From Dipteris shenzhenensis (taxonomy: Eukaryota; Polypodiophyta; Polypodiopsida; Gleicheniales), in the NCBI GenBank assembly GCA_047967505.1, contig CM106538.1: a stretch of 64,000 bases of DNA. The stretch is one strand, 5' to 3'. Made by a program: the position numbers and the translations under genes. The notes under the pieces are model-generated. The model was given only the letters and a program-made list of their open reading frames with translations. It made no database searches and had not been told where the DNA came from. Of the stretch, positions 34,601 through 44,401 are shown piece by piece. Every line of letters starts with the position of its first letter. Within the stretch, counting starts at the first letter, position 1.

Positions 34601-36729
34601 CATATTGTATAACATAAACCTTGCACATTCTACTCATTTTGAAGGAAAGGATTTTAAAGGCTCCTTAGTGCCATGCAAATTTATTTGAAATAAACTTGGA
34701 AACTTGGATTTGGGAAAAACTACCATGGCAAAGTCATTAGCATATCTTTAAAGCCATTACAACTATCACATTTATGGTTCTTTCACATAGTGTCCTCGTA
34801 CACTTAAGTTTTGTTTGATAATGGAATCTATTAATGTCTAGATAAGGACACTAAAAGGGAAAGTTGTATATAGGACCATTATCATTCCTTTCAATTTCAT
34901 GTACCAATTAGCCACTCTCATGTGCATTCCTCTCCTCTCCTTGCATCTCTTCCATTATATAGATTGTGGTTGAGATAGGGACACTAAAAGGGGAAGTCGT
35001 ATATAGGACCATTATCCTTCCTTTCAACTTGATGTATCAATTAGCACTCTCATGTGCATGCATCTCCTCTCCTCCCCTCTCTTCCATCATAGTGGAGCTA
35101 ATGCATTTAAAATGGGACATTATAGATTCCTTTGAGTTAAATACAAGATCTCTATTTTCATCCTACAAAGTCGAGCAACTAGAATAGTCACTTAAAATGG
35201 ATAAGATTGACTATTAGTTGGATTCTTGCAATAAGCACCCCTTGGCATACTTCTTGCATCTTGAGTAGATGTGGAATTCATCCCTCTCAGACAATTTCAT
35301 TCATGCCCTCATGGGGTGAATCTTGAGGGGTAATTGGGGTAGTTTTTTGACTTTAGAACGATGGTTGGTCATTGGACTTTTTTCTTCTTCTTTGGAACTA
35401 TAATATTTCTACTCTACTGACTCTCACTGTTGGTTAGGAGGAATTATGGGAAGCACTCTTTATACACTAAAGCTGACTTATTTAAACGAACACAATAAAG
35501 ATTATTATTGAATGATGTTGAAGTAAACTGCATTTATGAAAACATACAAAATTCTTTCGTTAGCTATGTTATTGATGACATATTACTAGATATATTTGTT
35601 AGGTGAGAATCAATTACCAAGAAACTCTTTGATCCCCAACTATTATGCTTAGGAAGGATAGTTAGGTGAAAAAGGAGGGATTAGGTGAAAAAGGAGGGAA
35701 AGGAAGGATAGCTAGCCAGAAAAGCTTTGGGTGGCCAAGGAGAACGAGGAGGAACTTCATGAACATGATGATTTTGACATAAGGGAAGATGGTAATGCTG
35801 ATGTTGACATAGTAAAGGTTAGCAAATACATGCGTAATGCCAATAACTATGATTCTCTAGAATACACAAATCAAATCATGTTATTACCTTAATCCCCCAC
35901 TATAGATATTTGTTGTTTGCATTCGAAAAATGTGTTTGAATTACTATAGCAATGGTAGAAAATCAAGAAATGCTAAAGAGAAAGGGACGACTAGCATGGT
36001 TACTGTTGACAATGGAAAGGATGGGTCTTGCTTAGTGATGAAGTAGATCTTGCAGAGATAGCCTAGGCTAATGCAATGGTTATGGAAAGCCACTAAGAGG
36101 ATGACTATGAGATAAGGGACGAGATGCTGTAGAGATCTTGCAGAATAAAAGTAGAATATCCAAAGTGGGAGTAGTTGAGGATTAGATGAGAAGCTAGGAC
36201 CTTGAGTCAGAAAAGAAAGACTAGGAATGGCAAATAGACCCCTTTCCATTTTGGCTCCCAATGTTTTCTGTTTCATAAATTCGAGTAGGGAGGTTGAGCT
36301 ACCCAAGTAGTTTGAGGTATAATCACTTATCCCCTATACAAAAAGTAAAAGTAAGAAGGTTCTCATTACTAGGCTAAATAAAGTTGTGAAGAGAAGACGC
36401 TAAATTTCATGAAGCATGGGATAAGGGAGAGGGACCCATGCTCTTACCCTCCTTGATTTTCGTCACGAGGTGAGAGAGTCATTTGTGTTCCATAAGGTGA
36501 ATGGGTTAGCATCGGAGGGTGCATCAATGAAATAGATACATCAAGTGTTGTTTTTGTATATTGTATGGTCTTCGCACTACCTCATACACTACCCTTATGC
36601 TTGTAGGGAACTATCCAAATTTGCCGATATATGCGTGCATAACTAGACAAGTCAGAATTTGGAGCAGGGTTAAAGAGAAGAAAGGATAAGAGAGAGAACA
36701 GGAAGGAGGGCAAGGGCAATTGCAGAAGA
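31671..36729. other. AT-rich region with no supported gene
   Basis: 31965-32410 has short protein-like stretches on the plus strand (for example ALSTLNYIQENWAPKKV) broken by stops. I do not recognise them. Two local duplications are visible: a 46-base one at about 33128-33220 (TTTTCTCTACTTAGTTCTCC twice) and one of about 105 bases with a period of about 133, at 34843-34945 and 34976-35080 (GGACACTAAAAGG, TATATAGGACCATTATC). The last 150 bases before 36730 would hold the promoter and 5' UTR of the next gene; no convincing TATA box is seen. Confidence 0.45.
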
Positions 36730-37094
36730 ATGGCGGCTTCCAAAATGGCGTTGGCAGCCTCCAAACGTCTCGCCTCTCTCGCTTCTTCGTCTACCCCCAA
36801 ACTTGCCGGTAAGGATCCTGCCTTTTTGAATCGTGTCTTTCCCGTCTTCCATTTATGTGCTGACTTCCTCTCTTTCATGCATGCCCTTTAGGGGCCAGAG
36901 GACTGCATGCCACCACCGCTAAGCAAATGGCCTACGAACCGGACTACATTCACGCGGAACATATGTATAACTTGCCAGCGATGAAGCACCGGAAGCTTAA
37001 AATGGGGATAGCTGTATTTGGACTACTGGCGGTGGGAACGTTCGTTCCGATCGGTGCCGTTATCTTCCAACAGAGGAAAGCACGAGTAGGCTGA
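36730..37094 (+). CDS. Probable mitochondrial cytochrome c oxidase subunit 7c-like protein, two exons
   Basis: Exon 1 is 36730-36808, the intron 36809-36891 (GTAAGG...TTTAG, 83 bases), and exon 2 36892-37094 ending TGA. The joined frame is 93 codons. Residues 1-30 (MAASKMALAASKRLASLASS) are rich in Ala, Ser and Lys/Arg with no acids, a typical mitochondrial presequence. The mature part has NLPAMKHRKLKMGIAVFG, then a single membrane span (GIAVFGLLAVGTFVPIGAVI) and a short basic tail (FQQRKARVG). The NLP...K-M...FG..A..P......Q pattern and size match COX7c, a small single-span subunit of complex IV of the inner mitochondrial membrane. The match is by eye and remote; another small respiratory-chain subunit is possible. 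The splice sites keep phase exactly, both exons are free of stops, and the gene keeps CG dinucleotides, so it looks intact. Confidence 0.72.
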
Positions 37095-37146
37095 AAAATT
37101 TGTGTCTCGAGGAAGTGATTTTTCAACCGCCGAATGGGAAACTGGA

Positions 37147-37162
37147 AATAAAGATTAATAAA
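37147..37162 (+). terminator. Polyadenylation signals of the COX7c-like gene
   Basis: Two AATAAA hexamers at 37147-37152 and 37157-37162 lie 53 and 63 bases after the stop codon, a normal distance for a plant 3' UTR. Confidence 0.6.
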
Positions 37163-37913
37163 CAATAGTATCTACATGGTTCGCGTCGGATTTTTGACCC
37201 TACAAACGTTGAAAATGACCAGTTTTACATGGTTGCGGCTGTGTCTCACCTTTGTTTTCCATGTTATCATACTGTAGAACAAGATATCTCCAATGTAGAT
37301 CTAGGGCTAATTCAGGACTGCCATACCAAAGTAATTCTTAAATAAGAACACAGCAGCGAGAAGACCATTCTGGTAGTTTTTTTAAGTTCGTCTGCCTTTG
37401 ACCGTTGTGGTGTGGGACACAAAAGCAAACACGGCCACTTCTTTGCCATCGTCCTCCTTGCATGCCATCTTTGTAGCTCTTCTTTGTCAGCTTGCCAACT
37501 CATCAGTAAGATTGACTTCACAAATATTGAACGTCTAAGATTTGACTACCCTTTGCAAACAGCACTGGCGTGAGAGATGGTCTGTAGTAGAGATCCTAAG
37601 AAATACGATAGGATTCCCAAGCAGTTGTAGCTACTTCTTGATTAGCCTTCTACTGCAGTGCTAGTCTTTGTCATGGCTGAGTCTGCCCTTCCCCTCCGGG
37701 GTGCTGATAGAAACTCAGTACGCAGAGTTTTGTATAAATGGATTCTCAAGCGTGCAAAAGTCTGGATGTGTACGTGTGAGAGCATTTGTTTATACCAGGC
37801 TACTAGCCAGTCCCTACTATGCGTGATGGAGTGTATTGTTTTCAACCTTGTGACTGTCATGAGATTAAGTTGCACTGTCTGTTGCGTCTTTAGAGGATGA
37901 GTTTGGGCATGTT
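37163..37913. other. Unassigned region downstream of the COX7c-like gene
   Basis: Short frames on both strands (37312-37521 minus, 37642-37875 minus, 37658-37900 plus) overlap each other and match no family. Nothing else is seen. Confidence 0.4.
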
Positions 37914-37917
37914 CATA

Positions 37918-37982
<65 letters not shown>
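37914..37982. repeat. (AT)n microsatellite 1
   Basis: About 69 bases of nearly pure AT alternation, self-complementary and able to extrude as a cruciform. Confidence 0.95.
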
Positions 37983-37984
<2 letters not shown>

Positions 37985-38021
37985 AATCCAAAAACATTTG
38001 AGAAACTAGAGGGCAACCTTT

Positions 38022-38024
<3 letters not shown>

Positions 38025-38094
<70 letters not shown>
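38025..38094. repeat. (AT)n microsatellite 2
   Basis: About 70 bases of AT with three GTATGTA-type interruptions, 42 bases from the first tract. Confidence 0.95.
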
Positions 38095-39436
38095 GGAGTT
38101 CCAGGAAGGGGTCCTGATAGATCTAGGAGTCCTGTCATCTAGTACTTGAGTGTGAGCCACTATGACTTTCCCCCATGAGACAAGGTTTGGGGAATCAGAT
38201 TGCAAAGTCCCGAGGGCGAGGCAGATGTTATTCATGAGGATGAGGTGAGTAATCATAAATTGAGTATATGACGGGAATTCATGTTTGAGGCGTGCCTTAT
38301 AGTGGCTACCACAAAGGGATGCCATTTGGCATGGCAAGTTCAGAGACTCAGGGCTGGCGTTTGAGCTTAAGCTGAAGCAAAACAAACCCTAGAAAACCTC
38401 AAGAGGTTGAAGCTTGGATTTGTTCAAGGAGGTCTTGGATTATGAAGAAACCTTTGAGCCGGTGGACTTAGATAGGTTTGCTTATGATGTTGGAATCTAT
38501 CAAATAGACTTTTGGCCTCTCTTAATGGGAATGTGGCATCTGGTTTGTGGCTAGGTGTTGGACCTGGCCACCTTTGTCTTACTGTGTAGATCTAAGATTT
38601 CAGTTCAGACAATTGCCAATATTTGGCCTTCATTTTTTGGTAAAAAGTATAACCCATAATGTCTACCTGTTTTGCTCACCTTTGACCTCCTTTTGGACTT
38701 ACTACTGGAGCTGTTGGCTACCCGTATTGCCTACAAATGGGCCAATCACTTTCCAGATGGACAAGCTGACAGCCCTCCTATGGCTTGGTTTAGTGGTGAA
38801 GGATCCTTCATGTGCTCTTTACCTTTTCTGCAAAGGAATCGACAACCTACAGCCTGAAGCATGCAATCTCAGGAACAGTGCTGACCCATTTACAGAAGGT
38901 TGTTTGGTGGATGCATCAGATACAACCTTATTGAAGACTTGCTTGTAATATAGCTTGTAATGAGAAGCCACACATGATTTTCTGCTAAAAAGAATACCCC
39001 TCAAGATTGTTTTCTCTGCTCGTTTAAAATTAGGGCATGCATATCTTGTTTGTATGTTAGATCGGTGTATGCATTTCACCTTTAGCATTCCCTTTGGTAC
39101 CAAGGCAGCTCCAATCTGTTGGGAGAGAGTCTACCAAAACTCTTTCTGAACTGATGTTTGAGTTAGAGTCCATTAGAGAGGCCCATTATCGAGTTGATGT
39201 AAGTTGGATGTTGAACAAGAGCATAAAATTATTAAAATTTCCTAAGAGTGTAGACTGAAGTGTCCAATGACGTTTTTTAAACTTAAAATATTGCCATGCT
39301 CTATGCATATCTTGTTTATATGTTAGATCGGTGTAGGTACTTCACCTTTAGTATTTCCTTTGGTACCCAGGCAGCTCCAACCTGTGGGGAGAGAGTCTAC
39401 AAAAACTCTTTGTGGACTGATGTTTGAGTTAGAGTC
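38095..39436. other. Unassigned region
   Basis: The minus strand at 38100-38385 gives a readable stretch ([19 protein letters not shown], then [17 protein letters not shown]) that resembles a retroelement Gag in tone, but I cannot name it. The plus frame at 38547-38948 has no family. The right part holds the direct duplication listed next. Confidence 0.35.
39036..39436 (+). repeat. Direct duplication of a 135-bp segment ending at the LINE A border
   Basis: 39036-39170 and 39302-39436 share ATATCTTGTTT, GTTAGATCGGTGTA and CTGATGTTTGAGTTAGAGTC, at about 90 percent identity by eye. The second copy stops exactly where the LINE A poly-T begins, while the first runs on into different sequence. Confidence 0.8.
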
Positions 39437-42403
39437 TTTTTTTTCTCTCTTTTTTTGCAAAGAAAGGAACCTTCTATTAATGCTTAAAAAACTTCATACA
39501 AAACAACAGCCCCGAAGGTGCTGAGTATGGGAAAAATCGAAAAAGGCTAAAAGAAGAAAAACCAGCCTATTACTTAGAAACCCAGCTCACTGCCTAGGGA
39601 ATCTTTGGTACAAGGGCTAGCAGCCAGGTGGGGGAACTATACAACCAGTGAATCCCTCGCAGAGTGAATATGTAAAAAACTCCTGTAAGCCAAGCATTGC
39701 AAAAACATGCGTGCCTCGCAACAGTCGCCCTAGAGTCCGGGGTCCTACACTCCCAGGTGGAGCTCAGGGTGTAGATGAACCCTGCGGGATGGTGACCAAG
39801 GTAGCCGAAGGTGGAACTGGATGCTCACTCATCAACATACTACTGCGAGCAACCCAAATGTTCCATGCTGTGACATTGGCTCCTGCCTCCCACACACTAT
39901 CCTCTGGGTTGGGATTTGGGCTAGCAGGAGGAACCGCCTCATGGAGCTCTATCCTCTGAATGCTCAAACCCTATATCCGGTAAGCTGGAGAGGCCTTATT
40001 AATTTGGAACGTGTGACCTCCCTCAGTCAACCAGATTACCATCCCCCATGTGTAGTCCCTTTGAAGGCTTTGCATGCGGTCGTAATCGTGAGGGCTTTCA
40101 TCCAGATCCTTGCTGCTCTATGACAGCTCCAAAGGTAGTGAGGGATCGTCTCCAGAACTCCAGCAGAGCAGCAATGACACTACCCCTCCACCCGCATTTG
40201 CTCCAACCGGGCCTATGGGATAACCTCCGTGGGTGGCCAACCTAAAGAAGTAGGAGATCTTCCTTGGCTGCAAATTGGACAATAAGTGTGTCCAAAACTT
40301 GGAGCGAACCTTCTGGGGCCCCCTCTAGGTCACCCAATGCCTCTCCCTCGAAGGGGTCCATGTCGAAGAGTCCATCTGAAGCCTCTTGCCAATCCATGTG
40401 GTATAGGAAAAGAAGGGCACCTCGTCCACCTGCTCTGTGAGGCCCACCCTGAAAGGTCAAAACCACCCTCCGGATCCCATTGGTGACTAGACCTTCCTCA
40501 GGGGCCTACCTTCCCAAAGCCAAAGGCGCCATCTGGGGGCATCTTGCTCTAGAATACTGGGGGGATCAATGTACCACTCTTTTCCCAATCAGCCAACAAC
40601 TCTGATCATCTGCCAATGAATCCCATCCATACCACTATCCATCTTTGGGTCTCTCAGTTAGTGCCTGAAGCAAGCTAAGTCCTACATGGAAGAAATTGGT
40701 TTGCTTGCTGCCTAGTTGGATCATCATCCTCAAGGGGACACCGGTTTGAGAAAACTGACCCAACCAATTGTTGTCCATCCACATGCGGAGTCCCTCCCAC
40801 CGAGTCTCAGGGATGGCGAGGTCGACCTCCCTCATCTGTTGCCTCCATGGGTAATCTACTCCAATTGCCAAAGGAGCAAGCCAAGCAACTGTCCCACTGT
40901 GCCCATTCAATGTGAGTACGCTGTTCGAGCATACGTCCATCTTGATCCTTGATCTCCGGGTGCCAAATGAGGGGTTGACACTCTAACTCCTCTCTGCAGC
41001 GGGGCTGATCTCGGATGAGGCTACCTACTAATCTTTGCTAGACCCTATGTAGGCTCCTCATCACGGGGAACCCTTCTCCGTATCGGGGGCCTCTGCGAAG
41101 ATCCATCTGTGTGATTGCTGCCACTGCCCCCTTGTGCGTGGGGTGTTGTCAGGGGTGAGGCCGGGCAGTAACCAACTTGCCTAAGAGGGCTCTGCTGTGC
41201 ATCTCCGGATCAAACCTCCCAATGCCTGTGGCATGATCACCGTCTGCCAAGCGACCCAGGCTTTGGTATTCCTCGTGCCATCTGATCGTGCCCAAAGGAA
41301 ATTCCAAACCAAACGTCGGAGCTGTTGAATGCACCCTCTGTGAAAGCAACAACAAGAGGCAATGTATTATGTCGTGGCAAGAAGGACCTGGTTTGCTACT
41401 AAGGCACGGCCTGCTAGGGAGAGTTTGGTCGAGCTCCAGTAGAAAAGCTTGTGCCGAACACTCTCAAGAACCTGGGCGATTTGCTGCTCTGTTGTAATAT
41501 CAATACCCGCCTCGTATCTTGCTATCTGGCCCAGAAGTATCCAACGGAAGCCAAAGGCCTTTCCCACTCTCGAATCTCCTATGTCTCCTCAGATCCTGTG
41601 AAGAAATCGCTACCCGAGGAATAAATAGCTAGGGTCACCTCCAATGGCAGAGGGTAAGACTCTAGGATCTCTAGGTAAATCAAGGGCCCCAATCTCCTAA
41701 AGTCCCTCGGAAGAGGGTGCCCAGGCTGAAGTTTGGGAGCTAACCGGGAGGATGAGCCCCTTCCCTCTGTATCCCACCTCGAATGGGAGGACTGAGAGAG
41801 GGGGGGGGACAGGACGCTGAGATGAGGAAGCAGAAGGGAACGTGGTTGTGCCCTTGCCTACTGGCAAGGAAGCCGAGGCAGGTCCGGAAGGGGGGAGGGA
41901 GGGATGGGGAGGCTGAAGAAGTTGTTGCGGAGGGGTGAAGGGAGGGGGGCGGCAGAGGGGTGGGTCGGTGGTGAGGATGACCATAGTAGGAGGGGCAAGG
42001 GGGGAGAAAAGGGAATGGGAAGCTCAGGAGGAGGGGGAAGGCGTGGAGAGGGAAAGGGGTCCGGGAGGGAGGGGGACGGGGAGGACTAGGGGCAGTCACA
42101 GGCCGGCCCCGCTAGTCGGTCAGGTGCATCAAGGCTCTGGATCTCCTCGACCGCTATCAGGCTACCCTCCGCAGCTTCTCCCATCGCAACGTCAGAAGCT
42201 TTTGAGCACGCTACTGACGCAAGGGTGACTGTGGTCATTTGACCTTTACTACGGGAGGGTCACGTGGTTAAACAATGTCCCCTGCTGCTGGGGGGGAGGG
42301 ATCCCCAACCAAGGGCTCCTTTAGCTGCTCCTCCGCAGGTACCTCTCGACTTGCCTTCTCTTTGTCCCTGCATCTTGAAGGTGTCACCCAGGGGGTCTGA
42401 GTT
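39437..42403 (-). pseudogene. L1-type LINE copy A, internally deleted
   Basis: The 3' tail is the T-rich tract at 39437-39465 on the plus strand, so the element reads leftward. The C-terminal zinc-binding/RNase H-like tail of plant L1 ORF2 is recognisable: IPQALGGLG-like words, SRALLGKLVTARPHP near 41160-41210, and HEAVPPASPNPNPEDSVWEA with NVTAWNIWVA near 39850-39950. Next to the right is RT thumb sequence (ALVANQVLLATT, EETQEI at 41570). The RT palm and endonuclease are missing. 41690-42110 is a proline-rich, C-rich block, and 42290-42403 matches the ORF1 tail of copy B (TPWVTPSRCRDKEK, EEQLKEPLVGDPSPP). Copy A is colinear with copy B across 40130-40200, giving the uninterrupted version of the chromovirus insertion site. 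Confidence 0.78.
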
Positions 42404-43343
42404 CTAGATTGGGGGTTTGCCACATGTAGATAATGAGGAAGAACGGAAAATGACAGAAATGTGCAGAGCATGGGGCAAAAATAGAAATCAAGATTGTTTG
42501 TTTTTCTTTGATTCTGGAGCAAAGGCAAATTTCATAACTCCTGATATGGTAGGAAGGCTTGGCATCAAGCCTGAGGAAATGGGGCTATCTGGCATGTGTA
42601 ACATGGCCAACCTTGAACTCAACACGCTCGTCACTCCTATCATTGGCAAGTTGAGGATGCATATCTAGGGATATCAGGATGCAGAGGGCTTTTACATTAT
42701 GCCTTTGCCAAAGTGTGATGCTTTGCTTGGGATTTCTTGGCTGTACAGGGTGGGGGCAGATGTGCAGATGAGAAACATAAAGATCTCTTTCACTCATAGA
42801 GGCAAAAATCTTGTACTTGATGTAAAGTTGAAAGGGGAATCCATCCCTTTAGTTTCAGCTTCTTGTATTTCCAATGTAATGAAACATCATATTTCAGCGT
42901 ACTTGATCTTTGTTAAAGACAACCAACCAATTGAGGAAGGCTGTACTCTTTCTAATTTGGATGAAGAGAGCCGATTTTATTTCAAATTTTCAAGATTGTT
43001 TCTCTGAAGCATTACTTCAACAATTACCTCCCAAAAGGCTTGAGGATCTCCAAATTGACATAGTTCCAGGCAGTACACCACCTAATATACCTCCCTACCG
43101 TGTCAACAAGGCACAAGAAGAAGAGATAATGTCACAAGTGAAAGAACTCCTGGAAAAAGGGCTAATACAGCCAAGCAATTCTCCTTATTGTTCCCCTGTA
43201 TTGCTTGTTCAAAAGAAGGATGGCAGTTGGAGAATGTGTATTGACTATAGAGCTTTGAATAAAGTCACCATAAAGACCGTTTTCCAATTCCACATGTTGA
43301 TGACATTTTGGATCGGTTGGAAGGTTCCTCAATGTTCAGCCGC
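42404..43343 (+). pseudogene. Ty3/gypsy protease and RT, first part, interrupted by LINE B
   Basis: Protease: FFFDSGAKANFITPDMVG, with the DSG active site, then [60 protein letters not shown] one-base shift after VTIK leads to [20 protein letters not shown] in another frame, ending at codon AGC CGC (43338-43343). Poly-T of LINE B follows directly. The RT reading resumes at 55071 with the same AGCCGC. TAG at 42666-42668 breaks the protease frame. LTRs and gag were not found; the left end abuts LINE copy A. Confidence 0.88.
43338..43343 (+). repeat. Target-site duplication of LINE B, left copy
   Basis: AGCCGC here and at 55071-55076 flank LINE B with its inner load. Removing one copy and everything between restores a continuous RT reading through S-R-I-D-L-K-S-G, so this is the original target. 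Confidence 0.85.
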
Positions 43344-43915
43344 TTTTTTTTTTTCAAAGAGAAAAAACTTCTATTAATGCTTGAAAGACTTCATACAAAA
43401 CAGCAGCCCCGAAGGTGCTGAGTATGGAAAAAACCAAGAAAAGGCTGAAAGAAAAACTGGCCTGTTCCAGAGAAACCTAGCTCACTGCGTAGGGAATCTT
43501 TGGTACTGGGGCTAACAGCCAAGTGGGGGGACCATACAACCAGCGAATCCCTCGCGGAGTGAAGTTGTAGAAGACTCCTGTAGGCCAAGCCTTTTAGAAA
43601 CGAGCTCGCCGCTCAATAGTTGCTCTAGAGCTTGGAGTCCCATGCTCCCAGGTGGAGCGTAGAGTATAGATGATATCCTGCTAGATGGTGACCATGATAG
43701 CTGAGGGTGGAACCTGATGCTCACCCATCACGAGACTGCAACGAGCCACCCAGATGTTCCATGCAGCCTCCCAAACGCTGTCCTCCGGAGGAGAGAGGGG
43801 AGCTAGGCTATCCGGAGGGACTGCCTCATGAGCGCTATCCACTGTATGCTCTGACCCTGTATCCGATAGGCTGGGGAGACCTCATCAAGGCAGTGCGGAA
43901 TCGTCTCTAGGAAAC
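43344..43915 (-). pseudogene. L1-type LINE copy B, 3' part
   Basis: Begins with the poly-T tract (43344-43355) that marks the LINE's A-tail, then the 3' UTR shared with copy A (TTCTATTAATGCTTGAAAGA, GCAGCCCCGAAGGTGCTGAG). It ends at GAAAC, where the chromovirus is inserted. It continues at 51384. Confidence 0.88.
43911..43915 (+). repeat. 5-bp target-site duplication of the chromovirus, left copy
   Basis: GAAAC directly precedes the TG of the left LTR. The same five bases follow the CA of the right LTR at 51384-51388. Five bases is the usual length for gypsy integrases. Confidence 0.95.
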
Positions 43916-44345
43916 TGTAAGAAATCCTAGATTTACTATATTTAGAACTGTGCTAAGGAACAGAAAAGAGACTGAAATAGCAGAGAGCAAAGGAATAACT
44001 GTATTGCTTAAATGTCTGTAGGGTGGATGTGATTGTCATCCATACAATTTGGCCTCTCTTATATAGAGAGTGAAGAGTCACACATGAAAAGGTGTGTACT
44101 CCAAAGGGTATGTGCATGAAGAGGTGTGTACCCCTTGTGAAGGGTGTGACCCTTGATGAGAGGGTACATTACAATAGGAATGTCTCTTCATTAGAATGCC
44201 TCTTGTGAAGGGTTGTGCCTCATTAGGAAGTGTCCCGTCGAAAGGGCAAGTGTCCCGTCGAAAGGTCATACCCTTCCACAAGTGTCCATTCATTAAACCA
44301 TCCATAAGTCTAGAAAGAGAAAGGAATACGTCACAGATCGTGACA
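43916..44345 (-). repeat. 3' LTR of the chromovirus
   Basis: 430 bases, TGTAAGAA to CGTGACA on the plus strand. Reading both copies base by base, I find no difference from 50954-51383. On the minus strand a TATA box (TATATAAG) lies at 44058-44065. The LTR also has repeated words GGTGTGTAC and GTCCCGTCGAAAGG. Confidence 0.97.
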
Positions 44346-44358
44346 TCCCCTCCCACTC
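44346..44358 (-). promoter_or_regulatory. Polypurine tract of the chromovirus
   Basis: The minus strand reads GAGTGGGAGGGGA immediately before the 3' LTR, the expected place and composition for plus-strand DNA priming. Confidence 0.88.
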
Positions 44359-44401
44359 AAAAGAAGACCCTGGTAGAGATAATGAACCGATGTAGAAAAT
44401 A

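Noticed and set aside
36582-36878. 98-codon minus-strand frame over the start of the COX7c-like gene
   Set aside because: It is antisense to a spliced gene with presequence and correct phases. It has no family resemblance.
37890-38385. Minus frames with long Ile-Tyr runs
   Set aside because: The runs are the AT microsatellites. Only the part right of 38095 could be coding, and it has no family.
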